A stretch of DNA of 64,000 nt from Thiolapillus brandeum. Lineage in GTDB: Bacteria; Pseudomonadota; Gammaproteobacteria; Chromatiales; Chromatiaceae. Position 1 is the first letter of the stretch. The number at the start of each line of letters is the position of its first letter. Shown in pieces: positions 44,202 through 52,468 of the stretch. A model generated the notes under the pieces. The model saw only the letters and a list, made by a program, of their open reading frames with translations, did no database searches and had not been told where the DNA came from. Location of the stretch: assembly GCF_000828615.1 (NCBI RefSeq), contig NZ_AP012273.1, forward strand, positions 868,001 through 932,000. Direction: 5' to 3'. Made by a program: the position numbers and the translations under genes.

Positions 44202-44278
44202 ATTTCATGCCGGATTCCTTGGTGCGGAATTCGCAACATAGATGCGCCCGTAGCTCATTTGGATAGAGCATCGGCCTT

Positions 44279-44941
44279 TAGGCGCGTACTCTGGTGACAA
44301 GTACGCATTAGGAGCCTTCATGGGGAAACGGAACCCATGAAGTGGATCGCACCGTATCGGGGAAACCTTAACAGGTTATGCTGATGGCAATCCCGAGGAA
44401 ACCTTTGGTTGACCCGTCCAATGCTCTGGAATAGCATTTGTGCTATGCACCATACAAAGGATAAGGGCGACCTGGGTGTTTTAAAGGCTCAACTCGATTT
44501 ATTCGAGCAGGGATTTCTTATATTGAATCCCGTAACCGAACATGCTCCATTTGATTTGGTGGGGTATAGAGGCAAGACGTTTGTAAGAATACAGGTCAAG
44601 TACAAGTCGGTTGATCGAACTGGAAGCATGACGGTTCATTTTCGCTCCAGCTGGACGGATAAGAATGGAACGCACATGCGGCAGGTAGATAAGGATGAGG
44701 TTGACCTCTACTGCATTTACTGTCCGGACACCGATGAATGCTATTACCTTGATCCAAAAAATTACAATCGTTCGGTTACATTGAGGGTAGAAGCACCCAA
44801 GAATAATCAAGCCAGGAATGTCAAACTGGCCAGGGATTTTCGAAGGGTTCCGTAGAGACTATACGTGCGACACCTGAGACGGTGAAGAGATAGTCCAGAC
44901 CACAAACCTGCGTGCAGGGCGTCGAAAGGCGTAGTGGTAAG
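44279..44941 (+). ncRNA. Group I self-splicing intron in the tRNA-Arg anticodon loop
   Basis: 663 nt. The upstream exon ends in U and the intron ends in G, as group I splicing requires. P1 can form between exon CUU and GAG in AGGAGCC, with a hairpin (GCGTACT/AGTACGC) in its loop. A 9-bp stem CTTCATGGG/CCCATGAAG follows. Core elements: AATCCCGAGGAAA (P/Q-like), P7 GACTA (44857-44861) with TAGTC (44891-44895), P8 CACC/GGTG between them and a P9 domain with a GAAA tetraloop. The arrangement fits tRNA-type IC3 introns. Confidence 0.88.
44445..44855 (+). CDS. Intron-encoded PD-(D/E)XK homing endonuclease (I-Ssp6803I-like)
   Basis: 136 residues from the ATG at 44445; an ATG at 44421 would add eight. 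The sequence HTKDKGDLGVLKAQLDLFEQG at the start and the catalytic set Asp in HAPFDLVGY plus IQVKYK match the group I intron-associated PD-(D/E)XK family (PDDEXK_5 type), whose known member I-Ssp6803I homes into an intronless cyanobacterial tRNA gene. It lies in a peripheral loop of the intron, and its stop codon (44853-44855) sits immediately before the P7 strand. Codon use is plainer and more AT-rich than in neighbouring genes. Confidence 0.88.
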   Translation: MHHTKDKGDLGVLKAQLDLFEQGFLILNPVTEHAPFDLVGYRGKTFVRIQVKYKSVDRTGSMTVHFRSSWTDKNGTHMRQVDKDEVDLYCIYCPDTDECYYLDPKNYNRSVTLRVEAPKNNQARNVKLARDFRRVP

Positions 44942-44965
44942 CTAAGCCGAGGGTAGCAGGTTCGA

Positions 44966-45311
44966 ATCCTGCCGGGCGTGCCAAATGAGTGGGTATTCCA
45001 GGGAGCTGGAAAGTACCCTGATGGGCAGGATTCGAACCTGCGTCATCAAATAGCAAGGTTCGACTGGTTTGCGTAGCAAGCCAGCACCGTGCGTAGCACG
45101 GCCCCGCAGGGGGAGTCCGTCAGGACGATCATCCTGCCGGGCGTGCCAAATGAGTGGGTATTCCAGGGAGCTGGAAAGTACCCTGATGGGCAGGATTCGA
45201 ACCTGCGTCATCAAACAGCAAGGTTCGACTGGTTTGCGTAGCAAGCCAGCACCGTGCGTAGCACGGCCCCGCAGGGGGAGTCCGTCAGGACGATCATCCT
45301 GCCGGGCGTGC
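44966..45311 (+). repeat. Two 165-bp tandem units bounded by copies of the tRNA-Arg 3' end
   Basis: ATCCTGCCGGGCGTGC, the last part of tRNA-Arg, occurs at 44966, 45131 and 45296 (exactly 165 bp apart). The two units between are identical except for one T/C change near 45050/45215. Each unit has a run of mini-hairpins: TTCCAG-GGAG-CTGGAA; an inverted T-arm-like GCAGGATTCGAACCTGC; GGTTTGC-GTA-GCAAGCC; CCGTGC-GTA-GCACGG; CCCC-GCA-GGGG; and GTCC-GTCA-GGAC. No gene is credible here. Confidence 0.9.
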
Positions 45312-45320
45312 ATTAATTAA

Positions 45321-45481
45321 CAGGATGTTGAAAAAGCCCTTCCTTGGGCTTTTTCAACTCGGAAAGACAAAAATGCGATTTTGTCTTTCCTCCATTTTCA
45401 ATGACTTATCGCCATTGAAAATGGCCGCACATCCTTGTGCGGCAATCAGGCTGCCGAAAAACAGTGTTTTTCAACAGCCTG
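45321..45481 (+). mobile_element. MITE copy 5 (reference copy, 161 bp)
   Basis: Terminal inverted repeats CAGGATGTTGAAAAA and its near complement. TTAA flanks both sides. Internal stems: GTTGAAAAAGCCC/GGGCTTTTTCAAC, GACAAAA/TTTTGTC, CATTTTCAATG/CATTGAAAATG and CCGCACA/TGTGCGG. There is one stop-free frame starting MLKKPFLGLFQLGKTKMRF. It has no transposase and so depends on one supplied in trans. Confidence 0.93.
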
Positions 45482-45520
45482 TTAAAGGTTTGTTGCCAAA
45501 AAAACCTGAAACAGTTAATG

Positions 45521-45596
45521 GTGGATGTAGCTCAGTTGGTAGAGTCCCGGATTGTGATTCCGGTCGTCGCGGGTTCAAGTCCCGTCATCCACCCCA
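45521..45596 (+). tRNA. tRNA-His (GTG)
   Basis: 76 nt with encoded CCA. The acceptor GTGGATG pairs with CATCCAC, and the discriminator is C as in bacterial tRNA-His. Anticodon stem CCGGA/TCCGG holds loop TTGTGAT with GTG at 45554-45556. The extra 5' G needed for HisRS recognition is supplied by the G at 45521 opposite the C discriminator. Confidence 0.95.
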
Positions 45597-45605
45597 TACA
45601 ATGTA

Positions 45606-45635
45606 AAGGTCTGGCTTAACAGCCAGACCTTTTTT
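45606..45635 (+). terminator. Intrinsic terminator after tRNA-His
   Basis: AAGGTCTGGCT (45606-45616) pairs with AGCCAGACCTT (45621-45631) around TAAC and runs into T6. It starts ten bases after the tRNA. Confidence 0.92.
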
Positions 45636-45918
45636 CTTGCCTGAACTTCTTTCGTGGCACATTCCTCAAGTAAACAAACGGTGCTCTGATAGGCGTAGGG
45701 GCGGGTTTATCCCCGAGAGGCTGTGATTCACACAAGGCACACAGAGAGTAGCCTGGGTGCAACGCCGCGAAATACGGGAAAGGAAGGGTGGAATGTTCCC
45801 GGCATCTATTCAAATATGGGATTTCTCCGGTATGGGACTTCGATCTGGTCAATAACAACTCTATCAAAGGAATATACCGGCACACTGTTTCCGAAAGCTC
45901 TGTCGCGGTTTTGCTTAG
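45636..45918. other. Intergenic stretch before MITE copy 6
   Basis: 283 bp without a credible gene, RNA or repeat. Confidence 0.4.
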
Positions 45919-46079
45919 CAGGATGTTGAAAAAGCCCTTCCATGGGCTTTTTCAACTCGGAAAGACAAAAATGCGATTTTGTCTTTCCTCCATTTTCAAT
46001 GACTTATGGCCATTGAAAATGGCCGCACATCCTTGTGCGGCAATCAGGCTGCCGAAAAATGGTGTTTTTCAACGGCCTT
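45919..46079 (+). mobile_element. MITE copy 6, right end decayed
   Basis: Same orientation and length as copy 5. TTAG lies on the left (45915-45918), but the right end reads AACGGCCTT instead of AACAGCCTG and no matching target duplicate follows. It ends about 75 bp before the ackA start. Confidence 0.88.
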
Positions 46080-46154
46080 GTCCAGATTGCCGGGATGATA
46101 TAGTCAGTGGCACATTGATTGTCAGGAAAACCTGCCCCCTGGAGTTGTAGTGTT

Positions 46155-47360
46155 TTGAACCGTTCTCTCGTGCTCGTCGTCAACTGCGGATCGTCTTCGC
46201 TCAAGCTGGCCATAGTGGAGCCGGAAAGTGGCGACCGTTTTGTCGAAGCGCTGGCAGAGCGTTTGTTCACGGCCCAGGCTGGCATGACCATCCATTTCCG
46301 GGAGGCCGGGAAAACCGTTATCAGGTTGCCTGATGCAGATCACGCGCAGGCCTTTGAAGTTTTTGCGGCACATCTCTCCACGGAAAAGGAGATGAACAGC
46401 CGCATCATCGCCGTATCACACCGTGTGGTACATGGTGGTGAATATTTCCGCTGCCCCGTGCTTGTCGACGGGGATGTGCTGCAGAAAATTGATGCCTGCT
46501 CGGGACTGGCGCCTTTGCACAATCCTGCCAATCTGCAGGGTATTCATGCAGCCATCCGACATTTTCCTGAACTGCCGCACGTAGCGGTTTTCGACACGGC
46601 TTTCCATCAGACATTGCCCGAAACCGCTTATGTTTATGCCATTCCCTACGAGCTGTATGAGAAACATCAGTTGCGGCGCTACGGTTTCCACGGCACCAGC
46701 CACAACTACCTGATGCTGGAGGCGGCCAGAAAGTTGGGTCGGCCTGCAGATCAATTGAATTTGCTCACACTGCACCTGGGCAATGGCTGTAGCGCCTGCG
46801 CAATTCGTCAGGGCCGTTCCGTGGATACCACCATGGGATTGACTCCGCTGGAAGGCCTGGTCATGGGGACGCGCAGCGGGGATCTCGATCCGGGGCTTAT
46901 CCTGCATCTCCTCGAACACATGGATTTCAGTCCCAAAGAAGTGGATGAACTGCTCAACCGGCGCAGTGGCTTACTCGGGCTTTCCGGTCTGAGCAACGAT
47001 ATGCGTACTCTCGCGCAGGCGGCGCAATCGGGAAACCGGCAGGCCCGGCTTGCTATCGAGGTATTCTGTTTTCGTCTGGCAAAGACCATCGCTGCTTTGT
47101 CGGTATCCTGCTCGCCATTGGATGCACTGGTTTTTTCCGGCGGTATCGGTGAAAACAGCGTACAGATTCGCCAGCGCACCCTGACCTGGCTGGCCCCTCT
47201 GGGTTTTGCCGTGGATGAACAGAAAAACAGTGTGCATGGCAAAGACAGCAATGGAAGGATTTCCCCGATGAGCACTCCCGATGTACGTGTCATACCCACC
47301 GATGAAGAAGTCATGCTGGCACGGGGCGCGGCTTCGCTGATCGCAGGAGAATCACCATGA
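46155..47360 (+). CDS. ackA: Acetate kinase
   Basis: 401 residues from a TTG start at 46155 with GGAG ten bases upstream; another TTG lies 36 bases earlier. The protein opens LVLVVNCGSSSLKLAI, has HRVVHGGEYF near 95, DTAFHQTLPE near 150 and GFHGTSHNY near 183, and ends in the EEVMLARGA segment. Length and motifs are complete. It interconverts acetyl phosphate and acetate with ADP/ATP. ATGA overlap couples it to pta. Use of TTG may lower translation. Confidence 0.95.
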   Translation: MNRSLVLVVNCGSSSLKLAIVEPESGDRFVEALAERLFTAQAGMTIHFREAGKTVIRLPDADHAQAFEVFAAHLSTEKEMNSRIIAVSHRVVHGGEYFRCPVLVDGDVLQKIDACSGLAPLHNPANLQGIHAAIRHFPELPHVAVFDTAFHQTLPETAYVYAIPYELYEKHQLRRYGFHGTSHNYLMLEAARKLGRPADQLNLLTLHLGNGCSACAIRQGRSVDTTMGLTPLEGLVMGTRSGDLDPGLILHLLEHMDFSPKEVDELLNRRSGLLGLSGLSNDMRTLAQAAQSGNRQARLAIEVFCFRLAKTIAALSVSCSPLDALVFSGGIGENSVQIRQRTLTWLAPLGFAVDEQKNSVHGKDSNGRISPMSTPDVRVIPTDEEVMLARGAASLIAGESP

Positions 47361-49480
47361 ACCGCATTTTGCTGGCGCCGGTATCACGCCGGGCAGGGAT
47401 CACTTCTGTGCTGCTGGGTGTCTATCACGCACTCGAGCGCACAGGCGCCCGCGTGGGTCTTATGAAGCCCATCAGTCCCGTGGAGGATGGCAATGAAGAT
47501 CGCACCATAGCCATCGTCCGTCAGATGTTTTCTCTCGATCATCCTGACCCCATTAGCCTGGCCGAGGCACATCGCCTGCTGGATGATGATGGAGAGGACG
47601 GTTTGATGGAACGGGTGATCGGCTTTCAGCAGGGGGTAGACGATAATGTGGACATCCAACTCATCGAGGGCGTCGCACCCGACAATGCCGGTGACTACGC
47701 GGGCCTGGTGAATGCGGCTCTTGCCAAAAACCTGGGCGCGCAGGCGATCTTCGTCGTGGCGCCTGCAGGTGAAACACCGCAGCAGCTGGCGCGCCATTTG
47801 GGACTGGTTGCACGTGCATTTGAAAAGCGGCATGTATCCATCATGGGTTGTATTCTCAACAAGGTGGGTGCGCCTGAGGTGGAGCGGCTGCAAGTTGCGT
47901 CGGCGCATCATCCACAGACGCTACAGATGCACTGTGATGACTATGTCGAAAGTCTGCCGTCCCTGGTGCCGGAGACGCCCCTGATAGGCTGCATTCCCTG
48001 GCAGACGAAACTGATTGCGCCCCGGGTGGCTGATGTGGTCGCGTCGCTGTCACTGGATGTGTTTGAGGCCGGGCATATGCAGCATCGCCGTGTGAAGCAT
48101 ATCCTCATGGTGGCCAGAACCGTGCCCAACATGCTGCATGGCCTGGAGCCTGGTGCGCTGGTCATCGTGCCCGGTGACAGGGAAGACATACTGCTTGCCA
48201 GTGCGCTGGCTGAACGCAACGGCAGCGATCTGGCCGGCGTACTGCTGACCGGTGGATTGCAGCCGGATGAAGGTGTGCGCAAACTCTGTGCCGCCGCTTT
48301 CGATTCCGGACTGGCATTGCTGTCCACGCCCTGGAACACCTATACCACGGCCAACAAGGTGGCGCGCATGGATATGGGGCTGCCGGTGAACGACAGGGAG
48401 CGTATCCGGCACACCATGGAATCGGTTGCCTCCCATGTCGATACGAGCCTGCTGCTGGACAATATATGTGTCTCCCCCGAGATGCACCTGTCGCCAGCGG
48501 CATTCCGCTATCGCCTGGTGCAGCAGGCAAAGGCAGCCGGGAAAAAGATCGTGTTGCCGGAAGGTGATGAGCCAAGAACCCTCGAAGCTGCCTGCATATG
48601 TCACGAAAAGGGTATCGCAAAATGCGTGTTGCTGGCGAAGGAAGCCCGCGTGCAGCGTCTGGCGGAAGCGAGAAAGCTTACCCTTCCGGTAGATCTGGAG
48701 ATCATCGATCCGGAAAGTATTCGTGACCGCTATATCAGCCCCATGGTGGCCTTGCGCAGGCACAAGGGTCTGACTCCACAGATGGCCGAAGCACAGCTCG
48801 AAGACAACGTGGTGCTGGGCACCATGATGCTGGCGGCCGATGAGGTCGATGGGCTTGTTTCCGGTGCCGTACACACCACGGCCAATACCGTGCGACCCGC
48901 TTTGCAGCTGATCAAGACGGCACCGGGAGTCCGCCTGGTGTCTTCCGTGTTCTTTATGTGCCTGCCGGATCAGGTCGTCGTGTATGGTGATTGCGCCATC
49001 AATCCCGATCCGGATGCCCCGGCCCTGGCCGATATCGCCATTCAGAGTGCGGATTCCGCCAAGTTGTTCGGTATCGAACCCAGGGTGGCCATGCTCAGTT
49101 ACAGCACGGGGGATTCCGGTAAAGGTGCGGATGTGGAAAAGGTCCGGGAAGCTACGCGGCTGGTACGGGAGCAGCGCCCGGATATCGTCGTGGATGGCCC
49201 ACTGCAGTATGATGCCGCGGCCAACCTGGATGTTGCCAGAACCAAGGCGCCACATAGCCAGGTGGCCGGGCGGGCCACCGTGTTCATCTTTCCCGATCTC
49301 AACACCGGAAATACCACTTACAAGGCGGTGCAGCGCAGTGCCGGAGTCATTAGTATCGGTCCCATGCTGCAGGGCTTGAAGAAGCCGGTGAACGACCTCT
49401 CGCGGGGTGCGCTGGTGGACGATATCGTCTACACCATCGCCATCACCGCGTTACAGGCTACCCAGAAAGCGGCGGACTGA
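47357..49480 (+). CDS. pta: Phosphate acetyltransferase, long form
   Basis: 707 residues with three domains: an N-terminal dethiobiotin-synthetase-like P-loop-related domain (1-205, LLAPVSRRAGITSVLLG), a DRTGG domain (about 215-330) and the catalytic PTA/PTB domain (about 385-700; KKIVLPEGDEPRTLEA and a VISIGPMLQGLKKPVNDLSRG end). It converts acetyl-CoA and phosphate to acetyl phosphate. With AckA and NifJ it forms a pyruvate-to-acetate ATP-yielding route. The long form is the type often controlled allosterically by NADH or pyruvate in enterics. Confidence 0.95.
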   Translation: MNRILLAPVSRRAGITSVLLGVYHALERTGARVGLMKPISPVEDGNEDRTIAIVRQMFSLDHPDPISLAEAHRLLDDDGEDGLMERVIGFQQGVDDNVDIQLIEGVAPDNAGDYAGLVNAALAKNLGAQAIFVVAPAGETPQQLARHLGLVARAFEKRHVSIMGCILNKVGAPEVERLQVASAHHPQTLQMHCDDYVESLPSLVPETPLIGCIPWQTKLIAPRVADVVASLSLDVFEAGHMQHRRVKHILMVARTVPNMLHGLEPGALVIVPGDREDILLASALAERNGSDLAGVLLTGGLQPDEGVRKLCAAAFDSGLALLSTPWNTYTTANKVARMDMGLPVNDRERIRHTMESVASHVDTSLLLDNICVSPEMHLSPAAFRYRLVQQAKAAGKKIVLPEGDEPRTLEAACICHEKGIAKCVLLAKEARVQRLAEARKLTLPVDLEIIDPESIRDRYISPMVALRRHKGLTPQMAEAQLEDNVVLGTMMLAADEVDGLVSGAVHTTANTVRPALQLIKTAPGVRLVSSVFFMCLPDQVVVYGDCAINPDPDAPALADIAIQSADSAKLFGIEPRVAMLSYSTGDSGKGADVEKVREATRLVREQRPDIVVDGPLQYDAAANLDVARTKAPHSQVAGRATVFIFPDLNTGNTTYKAVQRSAGVISIGPMLQGLKKPVNDLSRGALVDDIVYTIAITALQATQKAAD

Positions 49481-49564
49481 GTCCTCTTTGAGCAAGCCGG
49501 GCAGAAAAGCGGTAGAATACGCCACCCTTTATCGCAGCCGTTTTTGTTTGTCGGAGAAAAATCC

Positions 49565-50821
49565 ATGTTCAAGAAATCCATGCAGATCTCTGGTTATGAT
49601 GATGACCTGTGGGCCGCCATCCAGTCCGAGGAAAAGCGTCAGGAAGAGCATATCGAGCTGATTGCCTCAGAGAACTACACCAGTCCCCGGGTCATGCAGG
49701 CCCAGGGATCCGTGCTCACCAACAAGTATGCCGAGGGCTATCCCCACAAGCGCTATTACGGCGGTTGCGAGAACGTGGACGTGGTGGAACAACTGGCCAT
49801 CGATCGGGCCAAGGCTCTGTTCGGTGCGGATTATGCCAACGTGCAGCCTCACTCCGGCTCCCAGGCCAATGCGGCGGTGTACATGGCTCTGTGTCAGCCC
49901 GGTGATACCGTACTCGGCATGGCTCTGGCGGATGGTGGTCACCTGACCCACGGCGCCAAGCCCAATTTCTCCGGCAAGATCTACAATGCTGTGCAGTACG
50001 GTCTAAATGCTGAAACCGGCGAGATCGACTACGAGCAGGTGGAAGCCCTGGCGAAGGAGCACCAGCCGAAGATGATCGTGGCCGGATTTTCCGCCTATTC
50101 GCGCATCGTGGACTGGCAGCGCTTCCGCGAGATTGCCGACAGCGTGGGAGCCTACCTGTTCGTGGACATGGCTCACGTAGCAGGCCTGATCGCCGTGGGT
50201 GAGTATCCCAGTCCCGTCCAGATTGCCGATGTGACCACGACGACTACCCACAAGACCCTGCGCGGCCCCCGGGGCGGCCTGATCCTGGCGAAGGCCAACG
50301 AGGAAATCGAGAAGAAGCTCAATTCAGTGGTCTTCCCCGGCACCCAGGGCGGACCGCTGATGCATGTCATTGCGGGCAAGGCCGTGGCCTTCAAGGAAGC
50401 CATGGAGCCGGAATTCAAGACCTACCAGCAGCAGGTGAAGAAAAATGCCCAGGCCATGGCCAGGGTGTTCATGGATCGGGGCTATGATGTGGTGTCCAAG
50501 GGCACGGATGATCACCTGTTCCTGGTGAGCTTCATCGAGGCCGGTCTCACCGGCAAGGATGTGGACCGCTGGCTGGGGGATGCCAATATCACGGTCAACA
50601 TGAACGCGGTGCCCAACGATCCCCAGTCGCCCTTCATCACCTCGGGCATCCGTGTGGGTACTCCGGCCATCACCACCCGGGGTTTCAGCGAGCAGGATTC
50701 CACGGATCTGGCGGGCTGGATGTGCGATGTCATCGATGCCCGTGGTGACGAGGCCATGATTGCCGAAGTCAAGGAAAAAGCCCTGGCCATCTGCAAGCGC
50801 CTGCCCGTGTACGCCGACTGA
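49565..50821 (+). CDS. glyA: Serine hydroxymethyltransferase
   Basis: 418 residues from the ATG at 49565 (GGAGAA upstream). The PLP lysine lies in [16 protein letters not shown] near residue 229, with [11 protein letters not shown] near 37 and the YPHKRYYGG substrate loop near 62. It produces glycine and 5,10-methylene-tetrahydrofolate. Its stop overlaps the nrdR start by one base, so glyA and nrdR are coupled, as is common in gammaproteobacteria. Confidence 0.97.
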   Translation: MFKKSMQISGYDDDLWAAIQSEEKRQEEHIELIASENYTSPRVMQAQGSVLTNKYAEGYPHKRYYGGCENVDVVEQLAIDRAKALFGADYANVQPHSGSQANAAVYMALCQPGDTVLGMALADGGHLTHGAKPNFSGKIYNAVQYGLNAETGEIDYEQVEALAKEHQPKMIVAGFSAYSRIVDWQRFREIADSVGAYLFVDMAHVAGLIAVGEYPSPVQIADVTTTTTHKTLRGPRGGLILAKANEEIEKKLNSVVFPGTQGGPLMHVIAGKAVAFKEAMEPEFKTYQQQVKKNAQAMARVFMDRGYDVVSKGTDDHLFLVSFIEAGLTGKDVDRWLGDANITVNMNAVPNDPQSPFITSGIRVGTPAITTRGFSEQDSTDLAGWMCDVIDARGDEAMIAEVKEKALAICKRLPVYAD

Positions 50822-51321
50822 TGCGTTGCCCGTTCTGCAACGCTTTGGACACCCGGGTGGTGGACTCCCGCGCGGCAGGAGAGGGCGATCAGGTGCGCAG
50901 AAGGCGTGAATGTATCGCCTGTGGTGAACGCTTTACAACTTATGAAAAAGTGGAGCTGAACCTGCCCCGGGTGGTCAAGTCCGATGGCAGTCGGGCCAGC
51001 TTCGATGAGATGAAGCTGCGCCTGGGTATGCTGCGGGCTCTGGAAAAGCGCCCGGTGAGTACCCAGGACGTAGAAGCCGCCATCAGCCGTATCACGCGCA
51101 AGCTCATGGCACCGGGAGACCCGGAAATTCCCACCAAGCGTATTGGTGAGCTGGTCATGGAAGAGCTCAAGTCCCTGGATCAGGTGGCTTATGTGCGTTT
51201 TGCCTCCGTGTATCGCCAATTTCAGGATGTACAGGCCTTCCGTGAGGAGATCGAGCGCCTGGAGCAGCAGCCCGACCCCGAAGCCCTGCGCAAGCAACTG
51301 GATTTGCTGGGCAAGGACTGA
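50821..51321 (+). CDS. nrdR: NrdR transcriptional repressor
   Basis: 166 residues. The N-terminal zinc ribbon is MRCPFCN near 1-7 with [10 protein letters not shown] near 31, followed by an ATP-cone domain starting near 46 ([13 protein letters not shown]). NrdR represses ribonucleotide reductase genes in response to dATP/ATP. It is intact and adjacent to the riboflavin genes, the standard gammaproteobacterial order. Confidence 0.97.
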   Translation: MRCPFCNALDTRVVDSRAAGEGDQVRRRRECIACGERFTTYEKVELNLPRVVKSDGSRASFDEMKLRLGMLRALEKRPVSTQDVEAAISRITRKLMAPGDPEIPTKRIGELVMEELKSLDQVAYVRFASVYRQFQDVQAFREEIERLEQQPDPEALRKQLDLLGKD

Positions 51322-51347
51322 TCCCCAGGCTGGGGTACAATCTCCGT

Positions 51348-52466
51348 ATGAAGTTTTCCGCCGCTGACCACCGCTACATGGCCCGTGCCATTCAGCTTGC
51401 CCGGCTGGGTCTGTACACCACGGATCCCAACCCCCGGGTGGGTTGTGTGTTGGTGCGGGATGGTGAGATCGTGGGGGAAGGCTGGCACCGCAAGGCTGGT
51501 GAGCCTCATGCCGAGCGTCTGGCCATCGCCGCTGCCGGAGAAAAGGCCCGTGGGGCCACGGCCTATGTCACTCTGGAACCCTGCTGTCATCATGGCAGGA
51601 CTCCCCCTTGCACCGAGGGCCTGCTCGAAGCCGGGGTGCGCCGGGTAGTGGCGGCCATGGAAGACCCCAATCCCCTGGTGGCCGGCAAGGGCCTGGCACA
51701 ACTGGCGGAGCAGGGGGTGGAAGCTGACTGGGGGCTGCTCCAGGAAGAGGCCGAGGCCCTGAATCCGGGATTCATCAAGCGTATGCAGACGGGACGTCCC
51801 TGGGTGCGCTGCAAGCTGGCCATGAGCCTGGATGGGCGGACGGCCATGGCCAGTGGCGAGAGCGTCTGGATCACAGGTGAAGATGCCCGCCGGGACGTGC
51901 AACGCCTGCGTGCCCGCAGTTCCGCCGTGGTCACGGGCATCGGTACTGTACTCGCAGACGACCCGTCCATGAATGTGCGCCTGTCCCCTGAAGACTTGCC
52001 GGGCGTGGAGAGTGCCAATTACTTCCGCCAACCCTGGCGGGTGGTACTGGATTCCAGTCTGCGTATTCCGGAAACCGCAAAACTGCTGTCCCTGGACGGC
52101 CCGGTCTGTATCCTGCACAGCCACGGCGACAAGGCAAAGGCAGCGCGCCTGGCACAGGGGGGCATTCATCTGGAGTGCATGGCGGATGGCCTGGATCTTC
52201 CCCTGGTGATGGATTTTCTTGCCGGGCGGGAGATCAACGAAGTGCTCATCGAAGCCGGTCCCACCCTGGCCGGAGCCGCTCTGCAGGCGGGGATCATCGA
52301 TGAACTGATCATTTACATGGCGCCGCATCTCATGGGACACCAGGCCCGGGGGCTGTTCCATTTGCCGGGGCTGGACAGGATGGCAGACCGGATCGAACTG
52401 AATATTCAGGATATCCGTCCGGTTGGCAAAGACTATCGTATTACGGCAGCACCTGCCGGGGAGTAA
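51348..52466 (+). CDS. ribD: Bifunctional riboflavin deaminase/reductase RibD
   Basis: 372 residues. The deaminase domain has the zinc motif HAERLAI near 50 and PCCHHGRTPPC near 75-85. The reductase domain (about 150-365) starts CKLAMSLDGRTA. It performs the second and third steps from GTP to lumazine. It is 2 bp from ribE. Confidence 0.96.
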   Translation: MKFSAADHRYMARAIQLARLGLYTTDPNPRVGCVLVRDGEIVGEGWHRKAGEPHAERLAIAAAGEKARGATAYVTLEPCCHHGRTPPCTEGLLEAGVRRVVAAMEDPNPLVAGKGLAQLAEQGVEADWGLLQEEAEALNPGFIKRMQTGRPWVRCKLAMSLDGRTAMASGESVWITGEDARRDVQRLRARSSAVVTGIGTVLADDPSMNVRLSPEDLPGVESANYFRQPWRVVLDSSLRIPETAKLLSLDGPVCILHSHGDKAKAARLAQGGIHLECMADGLDLPLVMDFLAGREINEVLIEAGPTLAGAALQAGIIDELIIYMAPHLMGHQARGLFHLPGLDRMADRIELNIQDIRPVGKDYRITAAPAGE

Positions 52467-52468
52467 GC

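Larger units (their letters stand above)
44244..44983 (+). tRNA. tRNA-Arg (TCT), split by a group I intron
   Basis: The exons are 44244-44278 and 44942-44983, together 77 nt including CCA. Joined, they give acceptor GCGCCCG/CGGGCGT, D-arm GCTC/GAGC, anticodon stem TCGGC/GCCGA with loop CTTCTAA (anticodon TCT, split T|CT) and T-arm GCAGG TTCGAAT CCTGC. All stems pair, with one G-T at the acceptor end. Without splicing the molecule could not function. In a window of this size I cannot tell whether it is the only tRNA-Arg(TCT). Confidence 0.93.

Noticed and set aside
45131-45146. Additional tRNA-Arg genes
   Set aside because: Only the last 16 nt of the tRNA are present at 45131 and 45296; no acceptor 5' strand, D-arm or anticodon arm accompanies them.
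44942-45320. Small Arg/Pro-rich ORFs in the 165-bp repeats
   Set aside because: They are read from palindromic repeat DNA, exist on both strands and lack ribosome sites.
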